Below, piece by piece: positions 12,001 through 21,598 of a stretch of DNA of 64,000 nt; position 1 is the first letter of the stretch, and every line of letters starts with the position of its first letter. The notes under the pieces are model-generated. The model had not been told where the DNA came from, did not search any database, and saw only the letters and a program-made list of their open reading frames with translations. The stretch comes from Echinarachnius parma (taxonomy: Eukaryota > Echinodermata > Echinoidea > Clypeasteroida > Echinarachniidae). The stretch lies in contig JBAMJV010000874.1 in NCBI GenBank assembly GCA_037951105.1, positions 248,001-312,000 of the forward strand. The letters are read 5' to 3'. A program made the position numbers and the translations under genes.

Positions 12001-12746
12001 ATTATAGCGCCCTCTATACGAGAACTCAATTATCCCTTCAAAATGCTGGATGTATATGATATTTCATTTCAAATTTGTATACAATACTCCTTTTTAGAAT
12101 TGACACATTGTGCCTAAGACAATGTCTCTTACAGTTTCTGAAAGACTATATCCACTCTCGACCCGCCAACCCAACTATTCTATCACTGTTTAAAAACCGA
12201 ACTTATCAGTCACCAGAATTTTTTTTTCTAGAAAGACCTCGATTCTAACATAAATTATCATGATGTGCATTTTGAATTCCATTTGGAGTTATATCGAATA
12301 CAAGCCAAAAAACAACAATTTGAAGCTTCGAAAAAAATTGAATTGGACGATGAAACGATGAAACGATGAAACTTTCTCTATTCATTCTTTTTTTTAACTT
12401 AAGGGAAGACTTTAATAATTAATATGCCGGATAACGAATAACATGTCCCTTTAAAATCCATTTCCATCCGTAGGATCGGTTTCAACATATATTGGACGTT
12501 TAACTACTACTTTGAGAACCATTGGCATTGAGGGTGGAAATCTTTCCTTGGAGGACTACGGCGTTAGTATGGATGTCCCCGCTGGAGCTCTCAACCAAAG
12601 GCAAGACATATCAATGGAGCTTCGGGCAGATCCGCAGTCAGGCCACTCAGAGGGCCACAGGTCCGATAGACCAGTCCTCATAACGCTACCAAATTGTGAC
12701 ATTTTCGCAGCACCATTAGGTCTTCAACTAAAAGTAAAAGGTTCAG
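27..12746 (+). CDS. Gene 1: triple death domain plus ZU5 domain protein (3' end not resolved)
   Basis: Proposed coding pieces are 27-49, 3187-3449, 5862-5871 (microexon), 6126-6376, 8372-8659, 10918-10986 and 12474-12746. Every intron begins GT and ends AG, and phases agree at each junction (2, 1, 2, 1, 1, 1, then 1 at the open end). The joined product is 392 residues so far: death domain 1 at about residues 14-90, death domain 2 at 100-180, death domain 3 at 190-275, a Ser-rich linker at 280-301, and ZU5 at 305-392. Death domains are six-helix adaptor modules that self-associate in apoptosis and NF-kB signalling; ZU5 is a beta domain found in UNC5, ankyrins, ZO-1 and PIDD. No signal peptide or membrane segment is seen, so a cytoplasmic adaptor is inferred. 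In UNC5 and PIDD the ZU5 precedes the death domain; here it follows three of them. The stop codon was not found. The N-terminus is plausible, but an upstream exon cannot be excluded. Confidence 0.72.
50..1304. other. Gene 1 intron 1, first part: no feature seen
   Basis: AT-rich non-coding sequence. The only exon-like stretch (after TTTATAG near 1172) meets a stop at once in the frame required by exon 1. Confidence 0.5.
1305..1671. mobile_element. Short inverted-repeat element (GGGTCACTATTCATAAGGG termini)
   Basis: The left end AGGGTCACTATTCATAAGGG and the right end, in reverse complement, GGGATCACTACCCATAAGGG match imperfectly. Inside are further copies of a GGGTCGCTATTCATA-like word and paired CAATATCAGGGT words. 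It is a probable non-autonomous DNA element of about 370 bp. Confidence 0.5.
1672..3186. other. Gene 1 intron 1, second part: no feature seen
   Basis: AT-rich sequence with short chance reading frames and no recognisable domain or repeat. Confidence 0.45.
3187..3449 (+). CDS. Gene 1 exon 2: death domain 1
   Basis: The exon follows the acceptor TTATAG and ends before the donor GTGAGA (phase 1). It encodes 87 residues with the death-domain pattern: an acidic start (DDTSDPEV), IIANELNVDQYYELGVALGF as helices 1-2, IPQLEQKRREQ as helix 3, MLLEWK as helix 4, and a closing AKETLLNVLEGQ helix. The LGF...MLLEW spacing is that of Pfam Death. Which pathway it joins cannot be read from the sequence. Confidence 0.8.
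3696..4115. mobile_element. MITE with CTTACACCACAAAACGACC termini
   Basis: A perfect 19-bp terminal inverted repeat 420 bp apart in a gene 1 intron. It has no coding capacity. Flanking target duplication is not evident. Confidence 0.65.
4365..5530. mobile_element. Element with about 320-bp inverted-repeat arms
   Basis: The left arm (about 4365-4695) and right arm (about 5212-5530) are diverged inverted copies. Matching words include AACACCGTTTCAACTA, TGACGTCACG, ACCGCAAGTTTCG, AAGCACTCACTC and GTAAATTCATTGAAAA. The core of about 515 bp has no clear ORF. The outer ends could not be fixed. Confidence 0.6.
5862..5871 (+). CDS. Gene 1 probable 10-nt microexon
   Basis: Ten bases (ACCTTCAAGG) lie between the acceptor CAGTTACAG and the donor GTAAGA. 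Joining exon 2 directly to the next death-domain exon gives Val-Lys-stop. Inserting these ten bases shifts phase 1 to phase 2 and gives Asp-Leu-Gln-Gly, then continues EVDIEAIAL in the correct frame. The fit is strong, but microexons this short are easy to find by chance, and another unseen exon could serve instead. Confidence 0.5.
6126..6376 (+). CDS. Gene 1 death domain 2 exon
   Basis: Acceptor TTTACAG, donor GTATGT, phase 2 in and phase 1 out. The 83 full codons encode EVDIEAIALTMTPEQFHE, GAKLGLPKTKLEDLEYRN, SASVQMLSSWKSSQQ and REVWNSVRSAGH, a well-formed death domain with the LGLP turn, the ML..W helix and a final helix ending in AGH. It is the most canonical of the three copies. It shares overall pattern rather than close identity with copies 1 and 3, so the duplication is old. 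Confidence 0.82.
6508..7142. mobile_element. 635-bp TIR element (ACTGGGTCCAAA termini, about 85-bp arms)
   Basis: The left arm ACTGGGTCCAAAAAGAAACT...CCATCAAAATGAACCAAAATGAC mirrors the right arm GTCATTTTGGTTAATTTTGATGG...AGTTTCTGTTTGGGCCCAGT. TA dinucleotides flank both ends. There is no transposase; it is a non-autonomous element in a gene 1 intron. Confidence 0.65.
7349..8313 (-). mobile_element. 5'-truncated non-LTR retrotransposon (LINE) with target duplication
   Basis: The minus strand encodes the C-terminal part of a reverse transcriptase: TEWFEVTTCVRQGCLLSPSL, the catalytic YADDT box, a thumb region (KRRVRLAAWSFGRLKS), LPIATYGAESWTL, and the terminal RRLKWFGHVVRMPHHRLPYQ and RRPPGRPPTRWRD motifs. 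One in-frame TAA at 7904-7906 interrupts about 310 codons. The upstream RT and endonuclease are absent. The 15-bp word ACCATTTCCAAGACT occurs on both sides (7334-7348 and 8314-8328) and is the target-site duplication. It is a dead copy. Confidence 0.88.
7358..8290 (-). pseudogene. LINE reverse transcriptase fragment
   Basis: The open frame reads from 8290 down to a TAA at 7904-7906, then continues in the same frame (DVKRRVRLAAWSF) to the stop at 7358. A single nonsense change thus breaks an otherwise open RT C-terminus, which suggests a fairly recent insertion. RT motif 5 (YADD) is intact; the fingers domain is missing by 5' truncation. Confidence 0.85.
8372..8659 (+). CDS. Gene 1 death domain 3 exon
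   Basis: Acceptor ATTTTAAG, donor GTAAGA, phase 1 in and out. It encodes 95 codons: an acidic lead-in (AEAEIVLKDDLILDMAKKI), then FSVYLGLGHTAGSRAMIKG, YTELLHTFANTHGRGKNGA and LKLREILRKNNMSADAELL. The helix order and the final LREIL..N.M..A..LL helix are typical of death domains. The usual Trp of helix 4 is replaced by Phe/Ala in LLHTFAN. A LINE insertion ends about 58 bp upstream of the acceptor. Confidence 0.8.
9234..9783. mobile_element. TTAA-type MITE, copy 1
   Basis: It starts CTAAAGGGATAGTTGAGTATTGG and ends ACTCTACTATCCCTTTAA, imperfect inverted ends next to TTAA as in piggyBac-derived MITEs. Shared internal words are AACCTGCACCA, AAAAGAGCCGTTA and AGAGGGCGCTCTCTA. No transposase. Confidence 0.65.
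9784..10917. other. Gene 1 intron: no feature seen
   Basis: AT-rich non-coding sequence with no recognised repeat or exon. Confidence 0.4.
10918..10986 (+). CDS. Gene 1 linker exon (Ser-rich)
   Basis: Acceptor CAAACAG, donor GTAAAT, phase 1 in and out. The 22 codons encode LRRMNIDVRDEGIEVSSSSEST, a hydrophilic segment suited to linking the death-domain block to the ZU5 domain. No domain is recognised; the Ser run could be a phosphorylation site, but that is inference. The call rests on splice sites, an open frame and phase agreement. Confidence 0.6.
11533..12041. mobile_element. TTAA-type MITE, copy 2
   Basis: Same family as 9234-9783: it begins TCAAAGGTTTAGTTGAGTTTTGG and ends AACTCAATTATCCCTTCAA, with the same internal AAGAGCCGTAAAA and TGTGATGCTTTGTTG words. 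The ends are decayed from TTAA. Confidence 0.65.
12474..12746 (+). CDS. Gene 1 ZU5 domain exon
   Basis: Acceptor ATCCGTAG, donor GTAAGC, phase 1 in and out. It encodes 90 codons. Motifs seen are TIGIEGGNLSLEDYGVSMDV, PAGAL and ISMELRADP, then VLITLPNCDIFAAPLGLQLK. These match ZU5: a Gly-Gly entry strand, the V..PxGA(L/I) turn that marks the family, and a later LPxC...P.GLQLK strand pair. The domain is not complete within the exon, so at least one more coding exon is expected downstream. Confidence 0.82.
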
Positions 12747-13083
12747 GTAAGCATGATTACAACTGATGTTGTTTTCCAATCGCAAATAGTAGAATTTAAT
12801 GCATTTATATTATATAAAATTTCATTCTATGACCACATGTGCACATGGTGAGGATTGCGCTCAATTTAGGAGTTCACCATGTCAAATCGAGCATTTTTTA
12901 ACTTACATAGTATTCAAATGTAATTGCTTTCCTTTTAGTATACATTAAGCTCAAACTATTCAGATACTTATTCTCCACTTTCAATTCATTGTTCCTTAAA
13001 CAACAGATTGGTTTGATATTTCCGTGACCTTACATATTTTCCTTATAAAACATTTCTTCCATCGTTTTGCATTGTATCTCCTT

Positions 13084-13290
13084 TCATCGAACTTTACCCG
13101 TCGACTGTAGTAGCGCATGAACAAGACACAAACGACCAGTCAAGACAAACTGCACCGCCGAGAAGATAACAGCACATTGCAACAAGAACAAGAACACCAT
13201 AACCAGGGCAAAATACGTATGTGTGGTTCCCTCCCAGAACTTAATAAAACTTAATTCTGAGGATCGAATACTAGTTTGAAATATCATCAA
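13084..13290 (-). other. Exon-like stretch of uncertain strand in a gene 1 intron
   Basis: GC content rises at 13090-13215. The minus strand reads YFALVMVFLFLLQCAVIFSA then VQFVLTGRLCLVHALLQS, a strong hydrophobic helix followed by the donor-like GTAAAG. The plus strand reads a hydrophilic MNKTQTTSQDKLHRREDN before GTATGT, but in a phase that does not fit gene 1. It may be an exon of another gene or a chance frame. Confidence 0.22.
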
Positions 13291-13943
13291 ATTTTCACAA
13301 TATAAGTAATTTTATAAACAAATGTTTTAATTTTTTTTTAATTAATCGCTTCATTTATAAACTACCTATATATACTCATGCATTTCAATAATAATTCTTA
13401 AAACAATTAGAAACCGACATCTACTGAAAATAGTTACATAACTGCCACCCAAGATAAGTATCGAATAATGTGCATGAACAAGAATAATAAATGAAATATT
13501 TCCCACCAAACAGTTAAGAAAAAGGGTTTCCTGAAAAAAAACGTTATCATAATTTCAAAAATCGTCATGACTTAAACTAAATTATTTTGTTAATGGGTCT
13601 GAAGAAGACGTCTAGTTATAATGCCTAAATTCGTAAAGGCTGGTTTAGGTGATATCAAAATTTTAAAAAACCTGTGTGTACAGACCATTAATGTTTGATT
13701 GCAGTATTTTTTTTCTTCTTTCAAATACAATTTTTATTCGAAAAATCTATTTGTATAATTACAGGTGGAATGGATTACTAAAATAAATACTTGTATTATA
13801 TTACCTTCTTATTTTGGCACAAGAGTTCCCTTTAAACACAACTAACCAAAAAACAACTGAGTTTTGTAGAAGATTTAAATAAAATCTTACACCTTATTCT
13901 TTGATCTAATTTTCTTCGTATCCCAATACAGGATAATCCCACT

Positions 13944-14176
13944 GGGGGATTCAGGGGAGGGGGGGGGGGGGGGTTAGGGGTTTAAACCCCCCTTGGGCTG
14001 CCAAGTGAAAATGTTTCAGTGAAAAAAGTGAGAAAAAAAATCACTTACGGGGGTTCAAAATAGCAAATAAAATGATACCCCTTCTCGGACTCTCCCCCCA
14101 CTCGCCGCTACGCGGCTCGGGTCAACCCCCCCCCCCCCCCCTTAGCAAAAAGCTAGATCCGCCCCTGAATCCCCTA
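13944..14176. mobile_element. Short G/C-tract element with GGGGATTCAGGGG termini
   Basis: GGGGATTCAGGGGAGG on the left and CCGCCCCTGAATCCCC on the right are inverted copies enclosing poly-G, poly-C and a C/G-rich core. About 230 bp, non-coding. Confidence 0.5.
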
Positions 14177-15040
14177 ACCATGTGACTCTATTACACTACC
14201 TAGAAGACGGGATAACCATTTGCATTGCATAACCGGTACCATCAAGAACGTACGTGCCCTTTGTCTTGACACTAAGATTATTATGATAATGCACAAATTA
14301 TTAACTTTCGTATTTGTGTTAATCCCTTTTGTTCTCGTAGTGGGTTAGTCAAAAGGTTTTTTAAAATTAAAAAAGTTAAACAACCAAGTTATATTGTATA
14401 AATCATAGCCGGAACCTCGGAATAGCAGCATGGGCCTAGGTTTGAGGCCCCACTGTACAGACAATTATATATTTACATGCCAAACAAGTAACACTTATGA
14501 TATTATGATAATAACACGTTTCTTGTTACATTTCTGTTGCTAAGTTCGAAGATGCGCAATTTTCGCAATTTGTTTGATGTACAGTGTTTACATGATTAAT
14601 TTGACACTGTCATAGATCTGATGGCGTTCATGGTCAATGCTCTTTTCATGGCCCAGTTTTGTATGCAATTACTGTAATTTACATATATATTTGACTCAAG
14701 AAATACAATATCCTTCTTTTATCTAATGTGTAACGTAACAGGCATGGGTACAGTCTCCGAGTGGAGTAATGTCGCACTGTTGTGTGACATTGTAAGAGGA
14801 CACTTTATGGCGAGGTCTATAATTTAACTCTATGAAAACACACACTTTTTCCAGAGGAGCATACATGCGATTGTCTGCAACACTAGTATGTCTTTTATTC
14901 AATTGAAGATATGTTGCCAGACAACGTGAGTTGTGTGATGATGTAAAAGAAAAACATACACGAGCTATACAAACAACATAACATTTAGTAATATGACTAA
15001 GTATATGGATCCTTTGTCAGATCTAAAATACCGATATGTT

Positions 15041-15325
15041 AATTCAAGGGGTAGTTTATTTTTGGTAGAGAGGGCGCTGCACATCACAATTTGTTTGTGA
15101 GGTAATGAAAAACTGAGTGTCGAATTTGAGAGAACATGCAATTTTAACGGCAGAATTTTTTTTTATTTGGTCCAAATCGACCCAGAAACGGCTAGAAATC
15201 TTATAATTATATTTTCTCGCATCAATCAGTATAAAATAATGAGGACAGTAATGTTTCTAGACATCCTTGTTTGTGTCCTGGGGAGTATGCTGCCAGCATT
15301 GTCTAAAATGCGAGTACATATATGT
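15041..15325. mobile_element. TTAA-type MITE, partial copy 3a
   Basis: It begins AATTCAAGGGGTAGTTTATTTTTGG and runs through GAGGGCGCTGCAC, GAGGTAATGAAAAACTGAGT and TTTGGTCCAAATCGACCCAG, then is cut where copy 3b begins in the same orientation. Confidence 0.6.
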
Positions 15326-15847
15326 AAAGGGCAGTTCATTTTTGGTAGAGAGGGCGCTGCACAACACAATTTGTTGTGGGTAATGAATAGCTGAGTGTCG
15401 AATTTGAAAGAACATGCAATTTTAATGGCAGAATAAACTTTATTTGGTCCAAGTCGGTTCAGAAATGGCTGAAATATCAACAAATATATCTAATCGTAAT
15501 AAATCTGGGCCCCAGATTTATTCGATGATTTAAAAAAAATAAATAAAAGATACTTACAATTTTTCGAAAAAAATATCAATAGCGGTTCGTAAATATTTGT
15601 TGATGATCTCTCTATTTAATTGTTATTAAAAAAAAACATTACATGCACAACTTTGTATGAAAAATGGTTGAAACCAATGCTTTTTAGAGAGCGCCCTATA
15701 ATGTTTTAATGACACTTTTTGAATAATAACAGGCTTTTTACTTCCGACCATGGTGGAGTTTTAACTAATAGTTTGTAATGTACTAATGGTATTGTGCAGG
15801 TTTTGGTTAATAAAGTTCAGCCTTACCAAAACTGTACTACCCCTTTA
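15326..15847. mobile_element. TTAA-type MITE, copy 3b
   Basis: It begins GTAAAGGGCAGTTCATTTTTGG and ends ACTGTACTACCCCTTTAA. At 15498-15522 it carries the central palindrome AATAAATCTGGG-C-CCCAGATTTATT. It lies head-to-tail behind copy 3a. Confidence 0.68.
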
Positions 15848-16024
15848 ATGTTTCAGCATCTGCCTGAAGTTCAAATCGCATGATATAATGCATCGTATTA
15901 TAAATATATATCCTGTGAATATTTTTACATTGAGTTATATTTTACATCGAATTGAACTGAATAATAATCATGATAATAATACGTGTGGTTTACGGGTACA
16001 CCATGTGAAATGGGTGGATTGGTA

Positions 16025-16288
16025 AGTCCTGAAAAGGACTATGGTAGTCCTAGAAAGGACTGTTGGTGTAGTTCTAAAAAGAACTGTTGGTATTCTTTCT
16101 AGGAGAGTTCTAAAAAGAACTGTTTGTAGTCCTAGAAAGGACTGTTGGTAGTCCTATAAAGGACTGTTGGGATAGTCCTGAAAAAGACTGTTGGTATTCT
16201 TTCTAGGAGAGTCCTAAAAAGGACAATTGTTAGTCCTAGAAAGGACTGTAGTTAGTCCTAGAAAGGACTGTTGGGGTAGTCCTGAAAA
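16025..16288. repeat. Tandem array of 16-bp hairpin units (AGTCCTnnnnAGGACT)
   Basis: About eleven units, each a 6-bp palindrome around an A-rich 4-nt loop, separated by GTTGGT-like spacers. Two units read AGTTCT...AGAACT, changed on both arms so that the stem is kept. A longer spacer (GGTATTCTTTCTAGGAG) occurs twice. Confidence 0.85.
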
Positions 16289-16686
16289 TAATCATGATAT
16301 CTTAAATTAATCATAAGTATCATTGTTGTTTAATCTTGGAAATTGTGTGGGTACGTACATTATTTCGCAAAATGTGTACATTATAACGTGTTAATGGCCC
16401 AGTATTTTATTTAACATGAACACACAGTCCATCGTTATAGCAAAATAACGAAACCCTATTGGCTGAATCCACAGGCTTTTTATGATTTTACCATATTCTT
16501 AGTGATTGATATCAAACCGGCCCTTTGGTCGTTTGTATGAAAAGGAAAATAATATGATTGATGAATATTAATTCATTGTTTTCTTCGTTGATGTTAAACA
16601 ATATTTTTGAAGCGTTGATCATTGAACGTAATTTCATATCTCGTAATAATATATACATCATTTTTAGCGGTATTTGCTAATATTTA

Positions 16687-17245
16687 AATCGATAGTTGAG
16701 TTCTGGTAAGGAGAGTACAGTTTTGGTGAAACTGAATTTTAGTAACCAAAACCTGCAGCATTACATTACAAACTAATAGTTACAACTAGATAGGAACACA
16801 AAATTACAAATGACGTAGTAAAGATCATGTTATCATTCAAAAAGAGCCGTTAAAACGTAAGAGGGCGCTCTCTAAACACTCATCGGTTTTAACCATTTTG
16901 AATAAAATATTGTGCATGTGATGCTTTGTTGAAATAGTGATTAGATAGATAAATAACCAACAACTATTTAAATACCTATTTTGTAACTTTTTGAAAAGAG
17001 GAAGCATTTTTTTGAATTTTTAACGGCTGGTTCAAAATTCTCTAATAAACCTGGGGCCCCAGGTTTATTACAAATAGTTATATTTATGGATATTTCAGCC
17101 GTCTCTGAACCGATTTTGATCAAACAAAGATGATTTTATTATTTAAATATTATGCTCTTTCAAATTTTACACTCAGTTTTTCATTACCTCACAAAAAAAT
17201 AAGTAGTCTAGCGCCCTCTCTACCAAAACTCAACTATCCCTTTAA
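16687..17245. mobile_element. TTAA-type MITE, copy 4
   Basis: It begins ATCGATAGTTGAGTTCTGG and ends CCAAAACTCAACTATCCCTTTAA, with a perfect 26-bp central palindrome at 17044-17069 around GGGGCCCC. It is the best-preserved member of the family here. Confidence 0.7.
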
Positions 17246-17389
17246 GATTTTGTTCTAGTTGTATTGCGTATATGCTTCAATGTAATTTGTTCTTCTCTTT
17301 CGTAGTACACGACGAAATTTTGAAGATTATTGCAGTATGTTTGGTTTACAAAACTTACACATAATACTATATTTACACATAATAATCAC

Positions 17390-18167
17390 ATAAATAAGTT
17401 ATATCCTGTAAATGTATGCAAATTGAACAGCAACCTCTGCTGTGCTTATATATAGTTTGCATGTCATAAGTATTGCAGTGATTGTGTTAATATATAACTA
17501 ATACTTTGGTACCAACGTTTGACGGCTTAGAAGTACAGATATAATACTATGCGATTCATCTTGCTCAAAAACAAGAACAAAACTAAATATGCATTGTATA
17601 TTAATTTATAACAAATGAATTCTTAAATATGTAGATTTGTGGAGGTGTTTTACCCATTGATAATTGGAAACTTCTTACATACTTTTTACGAAAATTTGCA
17701 TGTAGATATATTTGTTTATAAATATATTATTCTGACAGGTACAATTGGAAATATGTTCAGATGATCGCTAACAAATATAACCGTCTTCTGTGTAATCGCA
17801 TGAACATGTGATACTTTATAAAGACACATTTATCTCACATTTATATTGTATCGTAAAAATGTAAACATAATGGGGCGTGATTATGTTTATGTTTTGTTTG
17901 TACTTGCTTGCATCCATTGGAACGTTTGTCAGTATGCTGCGCATTGCTGTAATCGATTCATGTTAACCTCAACCCCCTTTACCTTACACATATCTTTTTG
18001 TTATTTACAGTGAATACTGTTTACCATCCGTTCTAGATATAAGATGTTGATGTAGGTTACGTAGTGGCAAATCGTTGATTATAAACAATATAAGTGTTGA
18101 TTTTAAATCATATGTTGTAGCGGTATTTCTTGGCCTTGATCACATTATTTTAATGATCACTTAAATA
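17390..18167. repeat. Satellite-like array, left segment
   Basis: It contains the words of the array seen at 25-33 kb: ATAAGTTATATCCTGTAAATGTATG, TTTGCATGTCATAAGTATTGCA, CATTGTATATTAATTTATAAC-type spacers, and GTGGCAAATCGTTGATTATAAACAAT. It is diverged. Confidence 0.45.
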
Positions 18168-18480
18168 ATCGTGGAGGTGTTGTGGTACGATCGGATAGAC
18201 GCTTGACTGCGAAGCACGGGAGCCGGGTTTGAACCCATATCGATGCCATCAGTACAGCACTAGTGTCCTACAGCAAGGCACTTTATCCACATTGCTGCTC
18301 CCGGCCCAGGTGCAATATGGGTACTTGGCATGAATGATGATGTGTAAAAACCATGAGTGCACTGTAAAGTAGCACCTGTTGGAGAGGGTGCACAATAAAG
18401 TGCGGAAGAGTATGAAATGGCCGAGTTATACTAATAATAGATGCACGTCCCTCTGGTCGAACAGGATAAATAAAACTTCC
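18168..18480 (+). repeat. tRNA-derived SINE
   Basis: The tRNA-like head has an A-box-like GTGGTACGATCGGATAGACG and the B box GGGTTTGAACCC. The body that follows carries GTCCTACAGCAAGGCACTTTATCCACATTGCT, the conserved core of many invertebrate tRNA-SINEs. Pol III promoter elements are recognisable; activity is unknown. Confidence 0.7.
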
Positions 18481-19669
18481 ATCCAAAATATCCGAATCTT
18501 ATTTAGCAAGACTTCCATTTTGATACGCTATATACGTAATGTGATTGATCTCAGAGGTTCTATCTTGTAAATGTATAATGTAATGAATTGTGAATATGGC
18601 ATTGCTGTTGTGTGGAAGTAATGTTTTTGTCAACGTTGTATAGCTTAAATTGAAACATATTTTCTGCTCCAAAAGGAAAACAGACCAATTATTGGCCTCG
18701 CATATTCATGCACCATATGAGTTGGTAATTAAAGAGCATTCAATATACAGTGCGTTATAATTATTGCAACTAATTGAAAGTACGATTGCATTTATGAATT
18801 CATGGTCTTCTTACTTACATTTAACGATACGTTGTGTGTAAACGATATTGTATTCACACAGTAGCAATATTCTACTATCTTAGCTCTACATATTATAACA
18901 GTTTGCTTCATTCCTGGTTATGTATATATATGGGTCAGAATTTTGAAAAGTGCACTTTTCGGCCCAAACAGGGTAAAATTCAATTAATTTTTTTAATTTA
19001 AAGACATCTATCTAATGTGAAAGCATGCACTCCTAGCTTTCAGGCGTACCCCATTATACTGGGAAACTCCATGTGGTTCCGTTTTTATTCACTGTTGAAA
19101 TAACCCATCTCCAAAAGGCGAATGTCCGTGAGGGATTATGTAGATATAGATTTAGTACCCATATATCTCATTTATTTTCTGTCATATACAGCTTATATTC
19201 GGATAATTTACTTCTAAGACTTGCTTCTCTCTGTATGCCAAACGTGGATTAATGTTTTATTTGCCAAATAGAAAATACAAACGTCCAAACTTTGACTGAA
19301 TTGTTATATTTTTTTTAAATAATATGTTATTCGGAACCTTTGCTTTACTTTAGCCGCATTTTTTAGGAACGCACCTATATACGCTCGTATTCCCGAATCA
19401 CATAATTCAATGTGCATGTTAATAGGATCAATCGCTGTCTAGATCATATATTGCATAATTACATAACCAAAGAGAGTATAGTTTTCATCACGGACGTTCC
19501 CATATCGCTCACGGACGTTCGCCAGAAACAAGAATGTTGGCAGAATGATCTGATATCATCAAAAAGAGTTCCTATTCTTCGTAAATGGCTTTAAAACAGG
19601 GTCATTATACAAACAAACTTGAACATTGCAATAAATCTTTTTAAATGGTTTGGTTTTTACATGGACCTG

Positions 19670-21598
19670 TGGCCATATTCATAAAACCCCGATAAGCTAG
19701 TTGGTTGATCAAATTACGATTTCGATGTCCGCTAGGCTTAACTGGTATTCACAAAAGGCTGATAGGCTAAATTCGCTATCGTAGTCAAGGCCTGGCCTAG
19801 CATGACAACCCATCTGTCTAAATTCCACAAGCATTTGGTATTCCACGACATTGTTAGTCGAAATGCGAACAATTACAACAATAGATCTGCGGTGCCGACT
19901 AAATGCATTGAAATCTATTTATGCGGGACGTTCTGAATAGAGCTTTGTTGGACTTACAACAAAGGCGTGAAGTTGAATGACGACCTAACACCCAGCTAAT
20001 TTTTTCTTATTCACCAAAGCCAGATAGGACAAATTTTAGCGACACTGGACCAAAAATTTAGAGGTACTCTGATGTACCTCTAAATTGCTAGCAAGTAACA
20101 ATCTGCCCGGTTTTTGTGTGTATATGCGTGTGGCGCGATCGTGAACATGGCAAGAGGAATATTCGAATAAGGGATATTAGAGATTTGTTTTATGATAGCG
20201 TGATGTTTGTACAAAATAGTTCCACAAGTAACATACTTTTCCGTGTTTGCCCTAGCATCCTTGTACTTCAGCAATAACATCTTTTATCAGCTTAAATTAC
20301 ATGTTTTTATCTGGAGAGTAATTTCCCTTTATTTTTCCTTTTTGTGACATATTAGCTTACGTTTGCAGTTCGGATTGATTTTATGTGATTTCAATTCTGT
20401 TTTGATGAATCTATCTATATAATAATAATAATAATGGTGGCTACTTATATAGCGCACGTTCCGTCTTTCGACGCTCGCGGCGCATCACTATTATTACCCC
20501 GGTCATCGGATACATAACTGCACTCAATCCAGCACACAAAGTGCACATTGTCCACTCCCTGGGGAGCATTCCAGCCAGGCAACCACATAGGTGCACACAG
20601 TGCTAAATAACTCCTTCCCATCCTTCCGGGTACCCATTTATACACCTGGGTCGAGAGCAGCAATAGTGGATAAATTGTCTTGCCGAAGGACAAACGCGGT
20701 GGGCAGGGTTCGAACCCGGGATCTCAGGATTGGAAAGCGCGCGCTCTACCAATGTTGCCACACCACATCCAAAATAATACTATTTAATGCAATTTCGTTT
20801 CTGTTTTCACTCCAATAGTTTCCCTTGTCATGCTATCATATTATAAGCGTGGAGATGTATTTGGTTTTCCTTCATTGGGGTGGCTATGAAAACATGTGCT
20901 TACACGTGATCCCTCCCCCCCCCCCCCCCCCCCCCCGCCCCGAAAAAAAAACATAATTCCTACTCACGCTCATATCTACAGTAACACCCTTACATTTAGG
21001 AATTATAGCAAGCTTTTTGTTTTGGACACAAGTTACCGGCCCCCCACCCGGTTTACCCCAGATAAGACAATTATGTTATACTACCCCCCCCCCCCCCCTT
21101 ACTGCATCATGTTGTAGAACACATAAGACGCTTTATGATTGGAACAATAAGGAACAATTCGTTCATTCACACGCTCGAGTAAACAGCGCTTTTATGCGAT
21201 GTCAAACAAACTTGCAACAGATGGAATGTTACCATGACAGCCACGATGAATAAATTAGATCATCCGAGTTGTTAGCTTGTTATCGGTATGGTTAGCAGTG
21301 CTTCTTGAATTACGATTTAGCAACCCGCTACGAAGATTTTAAATGGCTATTGTATTACAAGGCTTAGACGCTCGTTGATTGGTCGATATGGTAAGGGCAT
21401 AGACAGCGTGCAAAATCTACACACATTACTAAAGACATATCTATGCACGTGTGTGTTGTGCACTGGTTTGTGAAAACAAAGGTGATCACCCAAGCGAGTT
21501 GTGTGAGTTCCCCGCTAGTTATCGTCCAAGATGGCATTTTGGCAAGGAGATAAGGCCTAGCTGACAGATAGGCTATCGGGCTTTTATGAATATGGCCA
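19670..21598. mobile_element. Element D: TIR element nested in element A
   Basis: Left TGGCCATATTCATAAAACCCCGATA and right (reverse complement) TGGCCATATTCATAAAAGCCCGATA form the TIR. The 1.9 kb inside include paired GGCTGATAGGC/GATAGGCTATC words, a SINE and poly-C runs. Non-coding. Confidence 0.6.
20440..20772 (-). repeat. tRNA-derived SINE, minus strand
   Basis: On the minus strand: a tRNA-like head with TTGGTAGAGCGCGCGCTTTCC and the B box GGGTTCGAACCC, then GGCAAGACAATTTATCCACTAT, GGGTACCCGGAAGG and a tail GCGCTATATAAGTAGCCACC followed by (ATT)n. This is the classic invertebrate SINE layout. Confidence 0.75.

Noticed and set aside
16025..16288. CRISPR-like array
   Set aside because: Units are contiguous short hairpins without unique spacers, and the genome is eukaryotic.
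20896..21253. Proline-rich reading frames
   Set aside because: They arise from poly-C runs in transposon sequence and lack splice context or any domain.
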